A stretch of 64,000 nucleotides of DNA from WHUA01 sp963711215 (lineage in GTDB: Bacteria > Pseudomonadota > Alphaproteobacteria > UBA8366): the NCBI GenBank assembly GCA_963711215.1, contig CAVQDH010000011.1, forward strand, positions 124,001-188,000. Reading direction: 5' to 3'. Made by a program: the position numbers and the translations under genes. Below are positions 9,650-18,805 of the stretch, piece after piece. How positions within the stretch are numbered: position 1 is the stretch's first letter; every line of letters begins with the position of its first letter. The notes beneath the pieces were generated by a model. It did not search any database. It saw only the letters and a list, made by a program, of their open reading frames with translations, and was not told the origin of the DNA.

Positions 9650-9719
9650 CCCCACCCTGATCCTCCCCCAGGCGGCCGGTGTCGACCGGCCGCCTGGGCG
9701 GAGGATTTCAGGTGGGGGG
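9650..9719. repeat. Palindromic repeat / bidirectional terminator between trmFO and SDR
   Basis: A large palindrome between convergent stop codons. The inner stem is 13 bp perfect (9667-9679 with 9686-9698, loop TGTCGA); outer arms CCCCACCCTGATCCTCC and GGAGGATTTCAGGTGGGG pair imperfectly. Bases 9664-9689 are identical over 26 bp to 40252-40277. Belongs to a dispersed repeat family seen at five loci in this window. Confidence 0.8.
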
Positions 9720-9736
9720 CGTAAGCGCTCCTCTGC

Positions 9737-10501
9737 CTACCCGCTGATCGCGTACCCGCCGTCGACCGGGATCGAGGCGCCGGTGACGAAGTCGGACGCG
9801 GCGCTGGCGAGGAAGACGGCGACGCCCTTGTGGTCGTCCGGCTCGCCCCAGCGGCCCATCGGCGTGCGCGCGTGCACCCGGTCGTTGAGGTCGGGCATGT
9901 CGATCCGCGCCTGGCGGGTCAGCGCGGTGTCGATCCAGCCCGGCAGCACCGCGTTCACCTGGATGTTCTCCTTGGCCCAGGCGGCGGCCAGGCTCTTGGT
10001 CAGCTGCACCATGCCGCCCTTGCTCGCCGCGTAGGGCGTGCCGAGCGGCGCGCCGAACAGCGAATACATCGAGCCGATGTTGATGATCTTGCCGCCGCCG
10101 GCCGCGCGCATGTGCGGATAGGCCGCCTGGCAGCAGATGAAGGCGCTGGTCAGGTTGGTCTGCAGGATCTGCATCCATTCGGACAGCGCGTAGAGCTCCG
10201 GCCGCTTGCGGATGCTCATGCCGGCGTTGTTGACCAGGATGTCGAGCCGCCCGAAGCGGTCGGCCGCGGTCTGCATCAGCGCCTTGCAGGCCGCCTCGTC
10301 GGTCACGTCGAGCGCAACCTGCGCCGCCGTCGGCGCCGAGCCCTTTAGCAGGTCGACCGCGGCGGCGCTCTTCTTCGCGTCGCGCCCGGCAATGACCACC
10401 GCGGCCCCGGCTTCCGCCATCCCCTTGGCCATCGCGAGGCCGATGCCGCCGTTGCCGCCCGTCACGACGGCGACCTTTCCGGACAAGTCGAACAGTTTCA
10501 T
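9737..10501 (-). CDS. Short-chain dehydrogenase/reductase (classical SDR)
   Basis: A 254-residue cytoplasmic NAD(P)-dependent oxidoreductase. Cofactor motif TGGNGGIG lies at residues 15-22, structural motif NNAG near 90, and the catalytic Ser-Tyr-Lys set is visible as IINIGSMYS and YAASKGG; the PG motif follows (VLPGWIDT). The C-terminus PVDGGYAISG is typical of glucose 1-dehydrogenase or gluconate 5-dehydrogenase-like SDRs, but substrate cannot be fixed. ATG at 10501 has GGGAGGG 5 bp upstream. Stands alone, convergent with trmFO. Confidence 0.88.
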   Translation of the reverse strand: MKLFDLSGKVAVVTGGNGGIGLAMAKGMAEAGAAVVIAGRDAKKSAAAVDLLKGSAPTAAQVALDVTDEAACKALMQTAADRFGRLDILVNNAGMSIRKRPELYALSEWMQILQTNLTSAFICCQAAYPHMRAAGGGKIINIGSMYSLFGAPLGTPYAASKGGMVQLTKSLAAAWAKENIQVNAVLPGWIDTALTRQARIDMPDLNDRVHARTPMGRWGEPDDHKGVAVFLASAASDFVTGASIPVDGGYAISG

Positions 10502-10564
10502 GGGCTCCCTCCCTGCACAGATGTTCGTTGGTTGCCGACCAGCTTCACCACGCGCGGACCGCCG

Positions 10565-11424
10565 TCAATAGCGCCCGGCCATCGCCCGCAGCGCGAGCCG
10601 CGCCGAGAGCAGGCCCGGACGCTGGCCGATCCGGGCGTCGAAGACATCGTAGCGCGCCCGCGCAAGTCGGCGCAGGTAGCCGTCGGCCAGCGCCGCCGGC
10701 AGCAGCGCCGGCAAGGCCTCCGCCGGCACGTCGGGATCGGAGCGCCCGCGCCTCGGCAAGATAGCCGCGCGCGCGCGCCGCCAGGCTTTCGACCGCCGCC
10801 GCCAATTCCGGCGAGCCTTTCATCGCGCGCAGGCCGCGCGCTTCCACCGCGAATTCCGCCGCCAGGTCGGCCGGCAGATAGACCCGGCCCTGGCGCAGAT
10901 GATGCGGCATGGCGCGGATCAGCCCGAGGAGCGCCCAGGCGATGCCGACCGCCCGCGCCGCTGCGTCCGCTGCGGCGTCCTCGCGCACGCCGAGCGCTTC
11001 GAGCGCCAGCCACAGCAGCGTCGACGAGGTCGATTCCGCGTAGTCGACCAGCGCCTGCACGCTCGCCGGCGGCGCGTCGCCGAGATCGAAGGCGCGCACG
11101 TCGATCAGCCGGTCGAAATGGCCGCGCGTCAGGCCGTGCGTCCGGATCGCGTCGGTGAGCGGTTCGACGACCGCATGCCGCCGCGCCGCGCGCATCGCCG
11201 TAGGCCGTGTCGATCGCCTCGCGCCACCACTGCAGGCGGATCTCGCCCAGCATCGGCTCGCTAACCGTCTCCCGCACGCGCGCGATCTCGAGATTGAAGG
11301 CGTAGAGCGCCATCAGCGCCTCGCGCTGCGGCGCCGGCGCATAGAGCGCGGCCAGAAAGCGGTCGGGGTCGTACCGGTGGACTTCCCCGCCGCAATAGGA
11401 GAGCGCGTGCCGATCGGGGGGCAA
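10565..11424 (-). CDS. Squalene/phytoene synthase family protein, NDUFAF6-like (frame-broken)
   Basis: About 286 residues after repair of two indels (near 11185-11200 and 10745-10765). Part 1 reads SYCGGEVHRYDPDRFLAALY and ALYAFNLEIARVRETVSEP with IRLQWWREAID; part 2 contains HGLTRGHFDRLIDVRAFDL and GLIRAMPHHLRQGRVYLP; part 3 ends RLALRAMAGRY. This is the alphaproteobacterial branch related to mitochondrial complex I assembly factor NDUFAF6, not a proven squalene synthase, since the full DxxxD prenyl-phosphate motifs are not seen. The start is TTG: the one at 11424 has AGGAGG 8 bp upstream, while TTG 11430 is too close. It lies near an Mth938/NDUFAF3-like gene. Confidence 0.78.
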
Positions 11425-11516
11425 CGACAAGCCCTCCTCAGCCGCCGGCGCCGATAGGCGGCAGCGGGCGCCGTGCTATAGTGGCGCAAAATCGGCGTAC
11501 GGGGAGAGGCAACGCC

Positions 11517-12122
11517 ATGGCGTCTATTCTGACGAGCCTGCTGCGGACGGTCGTCACGGGCTTCGTGCTGGCGTTCATCCTGTTCATCCTCTATGCGGCG
11601 CGCGAATTCGACAACGCTGTCTTCTGGCCGTTCCTGTTCCGCTGGCTGCACGTGCTCAGCGGCATCATGTGGGTCGGCCTCCTCTGGTATCTGAACTTCG
11701 TCCAGATTCCAAACATGGGAAAGATCCCCGACGACCAGAAGCCGGCGATCAGCAAGGTAATCGTCCCGGCGCTCTTGTTCTGGTTCCGCTGGGCGGCGAT
11801 GGCGACGCTGGCGACGGGGCTCATCCTCGCCGCGCTCAACGGCTATCTCGCCGACGCGCTGACGCTCGGCTGGTCGAGCGGCGCGCTCGGCCATACCATG
11901 ATCGGCATCGGCATGTGGCTCGGCATCCTGCTCATGTGGGTCAATGTGTGGTTCGTGATCTGGCCGGCGCAGAAGAAGGTCCTCGGCCTCGTCCCGGCCG
12001 ACGCCGCGGCGAAGGCGGCCGCCGCGCGGACCACGCTGCTGGTGTCGCGCGCCAATACCGCGCTGACCGTCCCGATGCTGTTTGCCATGGTTTCCGCGCA
12101 GAACCTGTTCGGGGCGTCATGA
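11517..12122 (+). CDS. PuuD/urate-hydroxylase-N-like membrane protein
   Basis: A 201-residue inner-membrane protein with about four to five hydrophobic segments: residues 6-24, 37-60 (RWLHVLSGIMWVGLLWYLNF), 84-105, 122-146 and near the C-terminus. The HVLSGIMWVGLLWYLNFVQ motif is that of the membrane domain found at the N-terminus of PuuD urate hydroxylase and of stand-alone relatives. No cytochrome c domain is attached, so urate oxidation should not be assumed. ATG at 11517 has GGGAGAGG upstream. It is followed on the same strand by superoxide dismutase after 224 bp. Confidence 0.75.
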   Translation: MASILTSLLRTVVTGFVLAFILFILYAAREFDNAVFWPFLFRWLHVLSGIMWVGLLWYLNFVQIPNMGKIPDDQKPAISKVIVPALLFWFRWAAMATLATGLILAALNGYLADALTLGWSSGALGHTMIGIGMWLGILLMWVNVWFVIWPAQKKVLGLVPADAAAKAAAARTTLLVSRANTALTVPMLFAMVSAQNLFGAS

Positions 12123-12346
12123 GCGATATTCTCGGCAATGCGTCTGGAAATCGCGCGAAAAGCCAACTAGGTTTGTCGCAGAGGCCGCCGTTCCGGCGCC
12201 CGCATGCTGCGTATTCCGGCCCGGCGAGCGACTTGCCTTCGTCCGGGCCTCTTCCGTGGCCGGTTGCAATGCCGACCGGCTGCTCTCGTTTATGAAACCG
12301 GACGCGGCCTGCCGCGTTCTATAGCTGCAACACAGAAGGAGCCGTG

Positions 12347-12940
12347 ATGTCATTCGAACTCCCCCCGCTACCCTATGAGCAAAAGGCCCTGGAGCCCCAC
12401 ATTTCCGCGAACACCTTGTCCTTCCATTACGGCAAGCACCATCAGGCCTATGTCACCAACCTGAACGGCCTGATCAAGGACGGCCCGCTCGCGAGCAAGA
12501 GCCTCGAGGAGATCATCAAGGCGACCGCGGGCAAGGCCGACCAGGCCGGCATCTTCAACAACGCCGCGCAGGTGTGGAACCACACCTTCTACTGGAGCTC
12601 GATGAAGCCGGGCGGCGGCGGCAAGCCGAAGGGCAAGATCGCCGAGAAGATCGATTCAGACCTCGGCGGCTACGACAAGTTCGCCGAGGCCTTCAAGGCC
12701 GCCGGCGCGACGCAGTTCGGCAGCGGCTGGGCCTGGCTCGTCCTCGACGGCGGCAAGCTCAAGGTCACCAAGACGCCGAACGCCGACCTGCCGATGGCGC
12801 ATGGCCAGACCGCGCTGCTCACCATGGACGTGTGGGAGCATGCCTACTATCTCGACTACCAGAACGCGCGGCCCAACTACATCCAGACCTTCCTCGAGAA
12901 GCTGGTGAACTGGGATTTCGCCAACAAGAATCTCGGCTAA
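12347..12940 (+). CDS. sodB: Superoxide dismutase, Fe type
   Basis: A 197-residue cytoplasmic enzyme that converts superoxide to hydrogen peroxide and oxygen. The metal ligands are visible in LSFHYGKHHQAY (His), WNHTFYW (His) and MDVWEHAYYLDY (Asp and His). The FNNAAQVWNHTFYW segment with its glutamine, and ATQFGSGWAWLV, favour iron over manganese. ATG at 12347 is preferred over the adjacent GTG at 12344 by its distance from AAGGA. Length is normal. It is convergent with the Mth938-like gene, with a hairpin between them. Confidence 0.95.
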   Translation: MSFELPPLPYEQKALEPHISANTLSFHYGKHHQAYVTNLNGLIKDGPLASKSLEEIIKATAGKADQAGIFNNAAQVWNHTFYWSSMKPGGGGKPKGKIAEKIDSDLGGYDKFAEAFKAAGATQFGSGWAWLVLDGGKLKVTKTPNADLPMAHGQTALLTMDVWEHAYYLDYQNARPNYIQTFLEKLVNWDFANKNLG

Positions 12941-12962
12941 AGCCGACAGCGCGATGTGCAAA

Positions 12963-12985
12963 CCCTCCCCCGCCACGGGGGAGGG
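12963..12985. terminator. CCCTCCCCC/GGGGGAGGG hairpin after sodB
   Basis: A perfect 9-bp stem (12963-12971 and 12977-12985) with a 5-nt loop lies 20 bp after the sodB stop and 25 bp before the stop of the convergent gene. It is a member of the palindromic repeat family found at five loci here and probably ends transcription from both sides. Confidence 0.7.
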
Positions 12986-13010
12986 CTTGACCGCAAAACC
13001 GCCCCGTCCG

Positions 13011-13386
13011 CTAGAGCGCGATCAGCGCGGCCGCGACGCGGCGCGATTCCGCCAGAAGAATGTTGAAGGTCCGGCACGCGGCGCCGGTATCCATCGCGTC
13101 GCAGCCGATGCCGCGCGCGCGGAGCGCGCTTCTGAGATCCCCGGGAACCGGCACCAGGCGCGGCCCGCAGCCGATCAGGAGGATCTCCACCGCCGGATCG
13201 GCCGTCAGCACCGGCGACAGGGAGTTCGAGCGAGAGGCCGGCCATCGCGGTGACGGGCCAGGCCAGCGTCCGCTCCGGGAATACCAGGACCGAGCCGGCA
13301 TGGGTGGCGTCCGAGATGCGGAACCGCCCGGGACCGTAGCTGTCGATGACCTGGCGCCCTTGCGGGATCTCCGGCGTGATTTCCAT
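13011..13386 (-). CDS. Mth938-like (DUF498/NDUFAF3-like) protein (frame-broken)
   Basis: About 125 residues after repair of one indel near 13210-13225. Part 1 begins MEITPEIPQGRQVIDSYGPG and continues GSVLVFPERTLAW; part 2 contains VEILLIGCGPRLVPVP, GIGCDAMDTGAACRTFNIL and ends RRVAAALIAL. This is the Mth938 domain, whose mitochondrial relative NDUFAF3 helps assemble complex I. The gene follows secF by 47 bp on the same strand, a neighbourhood known in alphaproteobacteria. Its bacterial role is not established. Confidence 0.82.
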
Positions 13387-13432
13387 GACTTCGCCCCGCT
13401 TTGCGGCCGATGGCACGGTCAGGATGGCCGCG

Positions 13433-14368
13433 TCAGGAGGCCGCCTCCTGCTGCTGCGACGATTCCTCTTCGCCGCCGCGCATGACATTGAGGTAGAGCA
13501 ACAGCGGCACGGCCAGCGCGATCGACGAATAGGTGCCGACGAAGATGCCCCACATCATCGCCACCGTGAAGCCGCGGATCACCTCGCCGCCGAACGTGGC
13601 CAGCGCAATCAGCGCCAGCATCGTCGTCAAGCTGGTGTTGACGGTGCGCGACAAGGTCTCGTTGATCGACCGGTTGAACAGCTCCGGCAGCGGCATCTTC
13701 TTGTATTTGCGCATATTCTCGCGCACGCGGTCGAACACGACCACGGTGTCGTTGATCGAATAGCCGGCAATCGTCAGCAGAGCCGCGACGGTCGAGAGGT
13801 TGAACTCGAGCGAGAACAGCGAGAACAGCCCGACGGTGGAGACGACGTCATGGGCGAGCGCCACGATCGCGCCGACGCCGAACTGCCATTCGAAGCGGAA
13901 CCAGATGTAGATCAGGATGGCGCTGATCGCCGCGACCACGGCGAGAAACGCCGCTTCCTGCAGCTCCGCGCCGACCGTGGGGCCGACAACATCGGTCCGG
14001 CGATACTCCGCGACGACGTCGTCGATCGACTTCTTCAGCTTGCCGACCGCCTGTTCCTGCACGTTGTCGCCGCCCGGCTGACGCTGCAGGCGGATGAGCA
14101 CGTCGTCGGGCTGGCCGAATTCCTGCAGGCTCACGTCGCCGAGCCCGAGCTCGCTGACCCGGCTGCGCAGATTGGCGATATCCGCCGGCCCCTTGGTCTT
14201 GATCTCCAGCATGATGCCGCCGAGGAAATCAATGCCGAGATTGAGCCCCTTCACGCTGTAAAGCGTGATCGACGAGAGCACGAGAAACAACGACAGCGCC
14301 ATCGCAACGTAACGCTTGTTGATGAACTGGATATTGGTATCCGCTGGCACCGTGCGCAGAAGTTTCAT
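13433..14368 (-). CDS. secF: Protein translocase subunit SecF
   Basis: A 311-residue inner-membrane protein that with SecD and YajC uses the proton gradient to help Sec export. Helix 1 (VAMALSLFLVLSSITLYSV) is followed by the conserved LNLGIDFLGGIMLEI, a periplasmic domain, and five more helices including YSINDTVVVFDRVRENMRK, the SecF signature. It starts 22 bp after the secD stop. The reading frame is intact and length is normal. Confidence 0.96.
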   Translation of the reverse strand: MKLLRTVPADTNIQFINKRYVAMALSLFLVLSSITLYSVKGLNLGIDFLGGIMLEIKTKGPADIANLRSRVSELGLGDVSLQEFGQPDDVLIRLQRQPGGDNVQEQAVGKLKKSIDDVVAEYRRTDVVGPTVGAELQEAAFLAVVAAISAILIYIWFRFEWQFGVGAIVALAHDVVSTVGLFSLFSLEFNLSTVAALLTIAGYSINDTVVVFDRVRENMRKYKKMPLPELFNRSINETLSRTVNTSLTTMLALIALATFGGEVIRGFTVAMMWGIFVGTYSSIALAVPLLLYLNVMRGGEEESSQQQEAAS

Positions 14369-14390
14369 CGGCGGCCGTCCTCGCTTTCCC

Positions 14391-15952
14391 TCAAATTGGC
14401 AGAGCTTGCGGCCGCTTGCGCCGAAGCCAGAGCACGATCATGAAGCGGGTGACCATGATCGCGGTGAACATCGAGGAAACGATGCCGATGGTGAGCGTCA
14501 CGCCGAATCCCTTGATCGGGCCCGACCCGAAGACGAACAGCAGAGCCGCCGCGATCAGGGTCGTCAGGTTGGAATCGATGATCGTCGTCAGCGCCCGGCT
14601 GTAGCCGGCGTCCGTCGCGTTCAGCGGCGACCGGCCGTTGCGCACCTCTTCGCGCATGCGCTCGAAGATCAGCACGTTCGCATCGACCGCCATGCCGATC
14701 GTCAGCGCGATGCCGGCGATGCCGGGCAAGGTCAGGGTCGCCTGCAGGATCGACAGCAGCGCCAGGATCAGCGCCACGTTGAAGAGCAGCGCTATATCGG
14801 CCATCAGCCCGAACAGGCCGTAGGCCAGGAACATGAACACCACGACCAGGGCCATCCCGATCAGGCTCGCCAGCTTGCCGGCGTCGACCGAATCCTGGCC
14901 GAGGCCCGGCCCCACCGAGCGCTCCTCCAGGTAGATCATCGAGGCAGGCAGCGCGCCGGCGCGCAGCAGGATGGAGAGATCCTTCGCGCTCTCGACCGAG
15001 AAATTGCCGCGGATGATGCCGGAGCCGCCGAGGATCGGCTCCTCGATCCGCGGCGCCGTGATGACCTTGTTGTCGAGGACGATGGCGAACAGCCGGTCGA
15101 CATTGGCCTGGGTGATCTCGCCGAACATGCGGGCGCCGCGCGCGTCGAAGCGGAAGCTGACCACCGGCCGGCCGTCCTGGAAGGTCGGCTGCGCGTCGAC
15201 CAGGTTCTGGCCGGTCAGGCGGATGCGCTTCTCGATGCAATAGGGATAGGCCTTGCCGTCCTTCCCGCTCGTGTCGGACTGCACGATCATGTCCGTCACC
15301 GGGATTTGTCCCGCCGGGTTGCAGTCCATATCGACCATGTGGAAGGTCATCTTGGCGGTCTTGCCGATGATGACCTTGAGCCGCTCCGTGTCCGCAGGCC
15401 CGGCACCTGGACCAGGATCCGGTCGCTGCCCTGGCGCTGGATCAAGGGCTCGGTCGTGCCCATCTCATCGACCCGCCGGCGGATGACCGAGATCGACTGC
15501 TGCACCAGGGTGGAGATGCGGTCGCGCATGCCCTTTTCCGACAGCGACGCGCGCAGCTTGTTGCCGCCCACGGTCTCGATGGTGAGGTCGGGGTTCTCCT
15601 GCCGGATGCGGCTGCGCACCGCGTCGAGCTTCGCGGGATCGCGCACCTGGATCACCAGGGCATGGCCGACGACGTCGATCGAGGCATAGGTCTTCTCGGC
15701 GTTCACCGCGCTCCGGATCGACGCCTTGTAGGTATTGTCCAGCAGCTCCTTGAGATAGCCCTCGGTATCCACCTGCATCAGCAGATGGGCGCCGCCCTGC
15801 AGGTCGAGGCCCAGGCTCATGCGCTTGACCGGCAGCCAGCTCGGCAAGGCCTGAATCCACTTGGCCGGCATGAAGTTGGGCATCGCGTAGAGCACGCCGA
15901 ACAGGCATACCCCAATGACGAGAACGCGCTTCCAAGTAGGAAATTCGAGCAT
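14391..15952 (-). CDS. secD: Protein translocase subunit SecD (one frame break)
   Basis: SecD is the partner of SecF in Sec-dependent export. The first part (MLEFPTWKRVLVIGVCLFGV ... RMSLGLDLQGGAHLLMQVD ... DRILVQVPGL) and the second (MTFHMVDMD ... AVDANVLIFERMREEVRNG ... LYRRKRP-like tail) are in different frames. The switch is at 15392-15402, where one missing base turns the expected QDTERLKVIIGKTAK into another frame. After repair it has about 520 residues and six membrane helices, as usual. Because secD is normally essential or nearly so, the break is more likely a sequence error than a mutation. Confidence 0.93.
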
Positions 15953-15996
15953 GTCTTAGCGGATCGACTGGCGCTTAGGGTGCTTTCGGCGGCGCA

Positions 15997-16395
15997 TCAA
16001 CTGGCGGCGACGTCGCCGGAGGATTTCTCGTTCTTATCCGCCTTATCGGCGGCCTTTTCCGCCTTCACCGCTTCGGTCTTCGACAGCACGTTGGTGAGCG
16101 TATCGCGGGCGATGCGGACTTTGACGGCTTCCGCGATCTGCACCACGACCTCGTGGTCGTTCACCACCTTGGTGACGGTGCCGTAGATGCCGCCGGCGGT
16201 GATCACGCGGTCGCCGCGGCGCAGGCTGCCCAGCATCTCGCGGTGCTGCTTCGCCCGCTTCTGCTGCGGCCGGATCAACAGGAAATAGAAGACAGCGAAG
16301 ATCAGGACGAGCGGGAGTATCCCCTGGAGCCCTTGCAGTCCTCCGAAGATGCCGCCTGCGCCTCCGGTCTGTGCCCATGCTGTCGAAATAAACAT
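15997..16395 (-). CDS. yajC: Preprotein translocase accessory protein YajC
   Basis: A 132-residue single-span inner-membrane protein. It begins MFISTAWAQTGGAGGIFGGL, has the YajC helix and signature (LPLVLIFAVFYFLLIRPQQK) and the SLRRGDRVITAGGIYGTV core, then a lysine- and glutamate-rich tail. ATG 16395 is set by GAGGAG about 6 bp upstream. It is the first gene of the yajC-secD-secF unit and its stop is 44 bp from the secD start. Confidence 0.95.
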   Translation of the reverse strand: MFISTAWAQTGGAGGIFGGLQGLQGILPLVLIFAVFYFLLIRPQQKRAKQHREMLGSLRRGDRVITAGGIYGTVTKVVNDHEVVVQIAEAVKVRIARDTLTNVLSKTEAVKAEKAADKADKNEKSSGDVAAS

Positions 16396-16606
16396 CCAGA
16401 TCTCCTCGCTTGCGGATATGCGCCGGTCGCGGACTATAGCCGCCCGCAACCTAACTGCAATAGCGCCTGATGGCCAGCGCCCTGTCAAATCCGCGCACCC
16501 CCGGGCTATCCCTGCCGGGCGATTGACCCTCTGGCGGCGTATGGTAGGGTCGCCGGCCCGGGCTCCCGGCAATCTCCATCGGAAGGACCTCTCGGATATC
16601 GATGCC

Positions 16607-17470
16607 ATGAGCGAAAACGACAAAACCGAAGCGCTGCTGGCGCGGATCGCCACCGCGCTCGAGCGGCTCGTGCCGCCCGCCGAGCTCGAGCCCGATTTCG
16701 ACGCCGCCGACGCCTTCGTCTGGCGGGCGGAAAAGGCGTCGCTCGAGCCGGTCGAGACGGTCAATCGCGTGGATTTGTCGCTGCTCAAGGGCATCGAGCG
16801 GCAGGTCGCCATCCTGCTGGAGAATACCCGCCGCTTCGCCGACGGCCTGCCGGCCAACAACGCGCTGCTATGGGGCGCCCGCGGCACCGGCAAGAGCTCG
16901 CTCGTCAAGGCGCTGCACGCCACGGTCAGCGCTGAGAAGGGACGCGGCCTGGTGCTGATCGAGATCCACCGCGAGGACATCCCGAGCCTGCCGCAACTGC
17001 TGAACTTCCTGCGCCGCACCAGCCGCCGCTGCATCCTGTTCTGCGACGACCTGTCCTTCGACGGCGACGACGCCAGCTACAAGTCGCTGAAGGCGGTGCT
17101 CGAAGGCGGCATCGAGGGCCGGCCCGACAACGTCCTGTTCTACGCCACCTCCAACCGCCGCCACCTGCTGCCGCGCGACATGATGGAGAACGAGCGCTCG
17201 ACCGCGATCAACCCTTCCGAAGCGGTCGAGGAAAAGGTCTCGCTCTCCGACCGCTTCGGCCTTTGGCTCGGCTTCCACAACTGCGACCAGGACACCTTCT
17301 TCGCGATGATCGAAGGCTACATCCGCTATTACGGCCTCAAGGCCGGAAAGATCGACTGGCGGGCGGAAGCGAAGGAGTGGTCGGTGACCCGCGGCGCGCG
17401 CTCGGGCCGCGTCGCCTGGCAGTTTATCCAGGATCTTGCCGGACGGCTGGGGCAGCGCCTCGACGGCTGA
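16607..17470 (+). CDS. DUF815 family P-loop ATPase
   Basis: A 287-residue AAA-like ATPase of unknown biological role. Walker A is GARGTGKSSLV (about residues 84-94) and Walker B is CILFCDDLSFD; NVLFYATSNRRHLLP and SDRFGLWLGFHNCDQ are family-typical sensor regions. The start at ATG 16607 fits the family but lacks a close Shine-Dalgarno; the frame is open upstream to beyond 16349. It is divergent from yajC and nearly abuts the convergent nlpD-like gene (10 bp). Confidence 0.88.
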   Translation: MSENDKTEALLARIATALERLVPPAELEPDFDAADAFVWRAEKASLEPVETVNRVDLSLLKGIERQVAILLENTRRFADGLPANNALLWGARGTGKSSLVKALHATVSAEKGRGLVLIEIHREDIPSLPQLLNFLRRTSRRCILFCDDLSFDGDDASYKSLKAVLEGGIEGRPDNVLFYATSNRRHLLPRDMMENERSTAINPSEAVEEKVSLSDRFGLWLGFHNCDQDTFFAMIEGYIRYYGLKAGKIDWRAEAKEWSVTRGARSGRVAWQFIQDLAGRLGQRLDG

Positions 17471-17480
17471 GCGAGCCGGC

Positions 17481-18805
17481 TCAGCCCTTGGGGCTGGACG
17501 CGCCCTGGGCGGTATCGACTTCCTCGCTGCGCGCCGCGCGCTGCCGCGCCAGGTGGCTCAGCGGGTCGATCGGACGGCGGCCCTGGCGGATCTCGAAATG
17601 CAGCTGCGGGCCGGCGACGCTGCCGGTGCTGCCGACGCGGCCGATGATCTCGCCCCGCTTCACCCGCGCGCCGCGCTTGACCAGGATCTGGCTGGCGTGG
17701 GCGTAGGCCGTCATGTAGCCCTTGTCGTGCTTGATCAGGATCAGGTTGCCGAAGCCGCGCAGCTCGTTGCCGCTATAGGCGACGACGCCGTGCTGCGCCG
17801 CCACGATCGGGGCGCCCTTCGGCGCGGCGATGTTGATGCCGTCATTGTGCAGCCCCTTGCCCTTCGGCCCGAAGCCAGAGATCACCTTGCCCTTGACCGG
17901 CCACAGGAAGCCGTCGGCGCTCAACCGGCTCGGCTGGGGAATGTTGGTCGACGGCGGCAGGACGACCTTCTTCACCGGCGGCGGCGACGCGTCCGCCTGT
18001 TGCGGCGGCTGCGGGCCGATCGGATTGGCTCCGGCGGGTTGCTGGCCGCCTTGGTTGGCGGTGTCGTCGCTTGCGTTGGTATCCCCTTCCGCCACCGGGG
18101 CTGCGGTGGCGACGGCCGTCCGCTGCGTGTCCGGCAGCAGCAGCGTCTGCCCGGTGACGATCGTGAACGGCTTCTCGATGCCGTTCAGCCGCACCAGCTC
18201 GGTCAGCGACACGTCGAACTGCCGCGAGATCGCATAGACCGTCTCGCCCTGGGCGACGACATGCGTCCGCTGCACGGGAATCCGGACCTTCTGCCCGGTA
18301 TGCAGCAGATAGGGCGGGTCGAGCTTGTTGAGCACCAGCAGGCTCCGGACCGGCACGCCGTAGAGCCGCGACAGCGCGTACACGGTCTCCTTCGGCGCCA
18401 CGACATGGATGCCGTTCGCGGGCTCCGGGCGATAATGCTGTGACGCCTCCGGGGACGCATCCGCCGTCTGTTCGTAGCTGCGCGCGGTCGTCGTGCCCGG
18501 CAGGGGGCTGACCGCGATCTGCGTTTCTTTCGATGTTGCGCCGGCCGGCCGGCCGTGCGATTTGCCCGGCGGATCGAGCTGGCTCACCTCGACCGCGCCC
18601 CGCGGAGCGGCCCGGGGCTTGGCGGGCGGGATCGGCGCCTCGACATTGCGCACCCCGCGCGGCGGCGTGTAGGTCGTTCCATGCTGGCGCTGCTCGTAGA
18701 GCACGACCCGGGCCGGCTTGGCGCAGCCCTGGCAGAGCAGCGCAAGCAGCAGCGCCGCGGCGGACGCGCGGAGCAGCTTGGTATGGCGGCGCTCGCGGCG
18801 ATCAT
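17481..18805 (-). CDS. nlpD: NlpD-like LysM/M23 lipoprotein, cell-division amidase activator
   Basis: About 440 residues. After a hydrophobic segment (ASAAALLLALLCQGC, a lipobox) come two LysM domains (HVVAPKETVYALSRLYGV, HVVAQGETVYAISRQFDV) and a C-terminal M23 domain (FLWPVKGKVISGFGPKGKG, TAYAHASQILVKRG, GPQLHFEIRQG). The M23 zinc site is partly replaced: GLHNDGIN lacks the usual HxGxD order, so it probably activates amidases rather than cutting murein. The likely ATG (18805) overlaps the pcm stop as ATGA and has GGAGG 8 bp upstream, but one indel near 18765-18790 separates it from the lipobox frame. Sits in the surE-pcm-nlpD order known from many proteobacteria. Confidence 0.88.

Noticed and set aside
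11517..12122. Calling the membrane protein a true urate hydroxylase
   Set aside because: It lacks the C-terminal cytochrome c domain and no purine-degradation genes are near; only the membrane-domain resemblance is supported.
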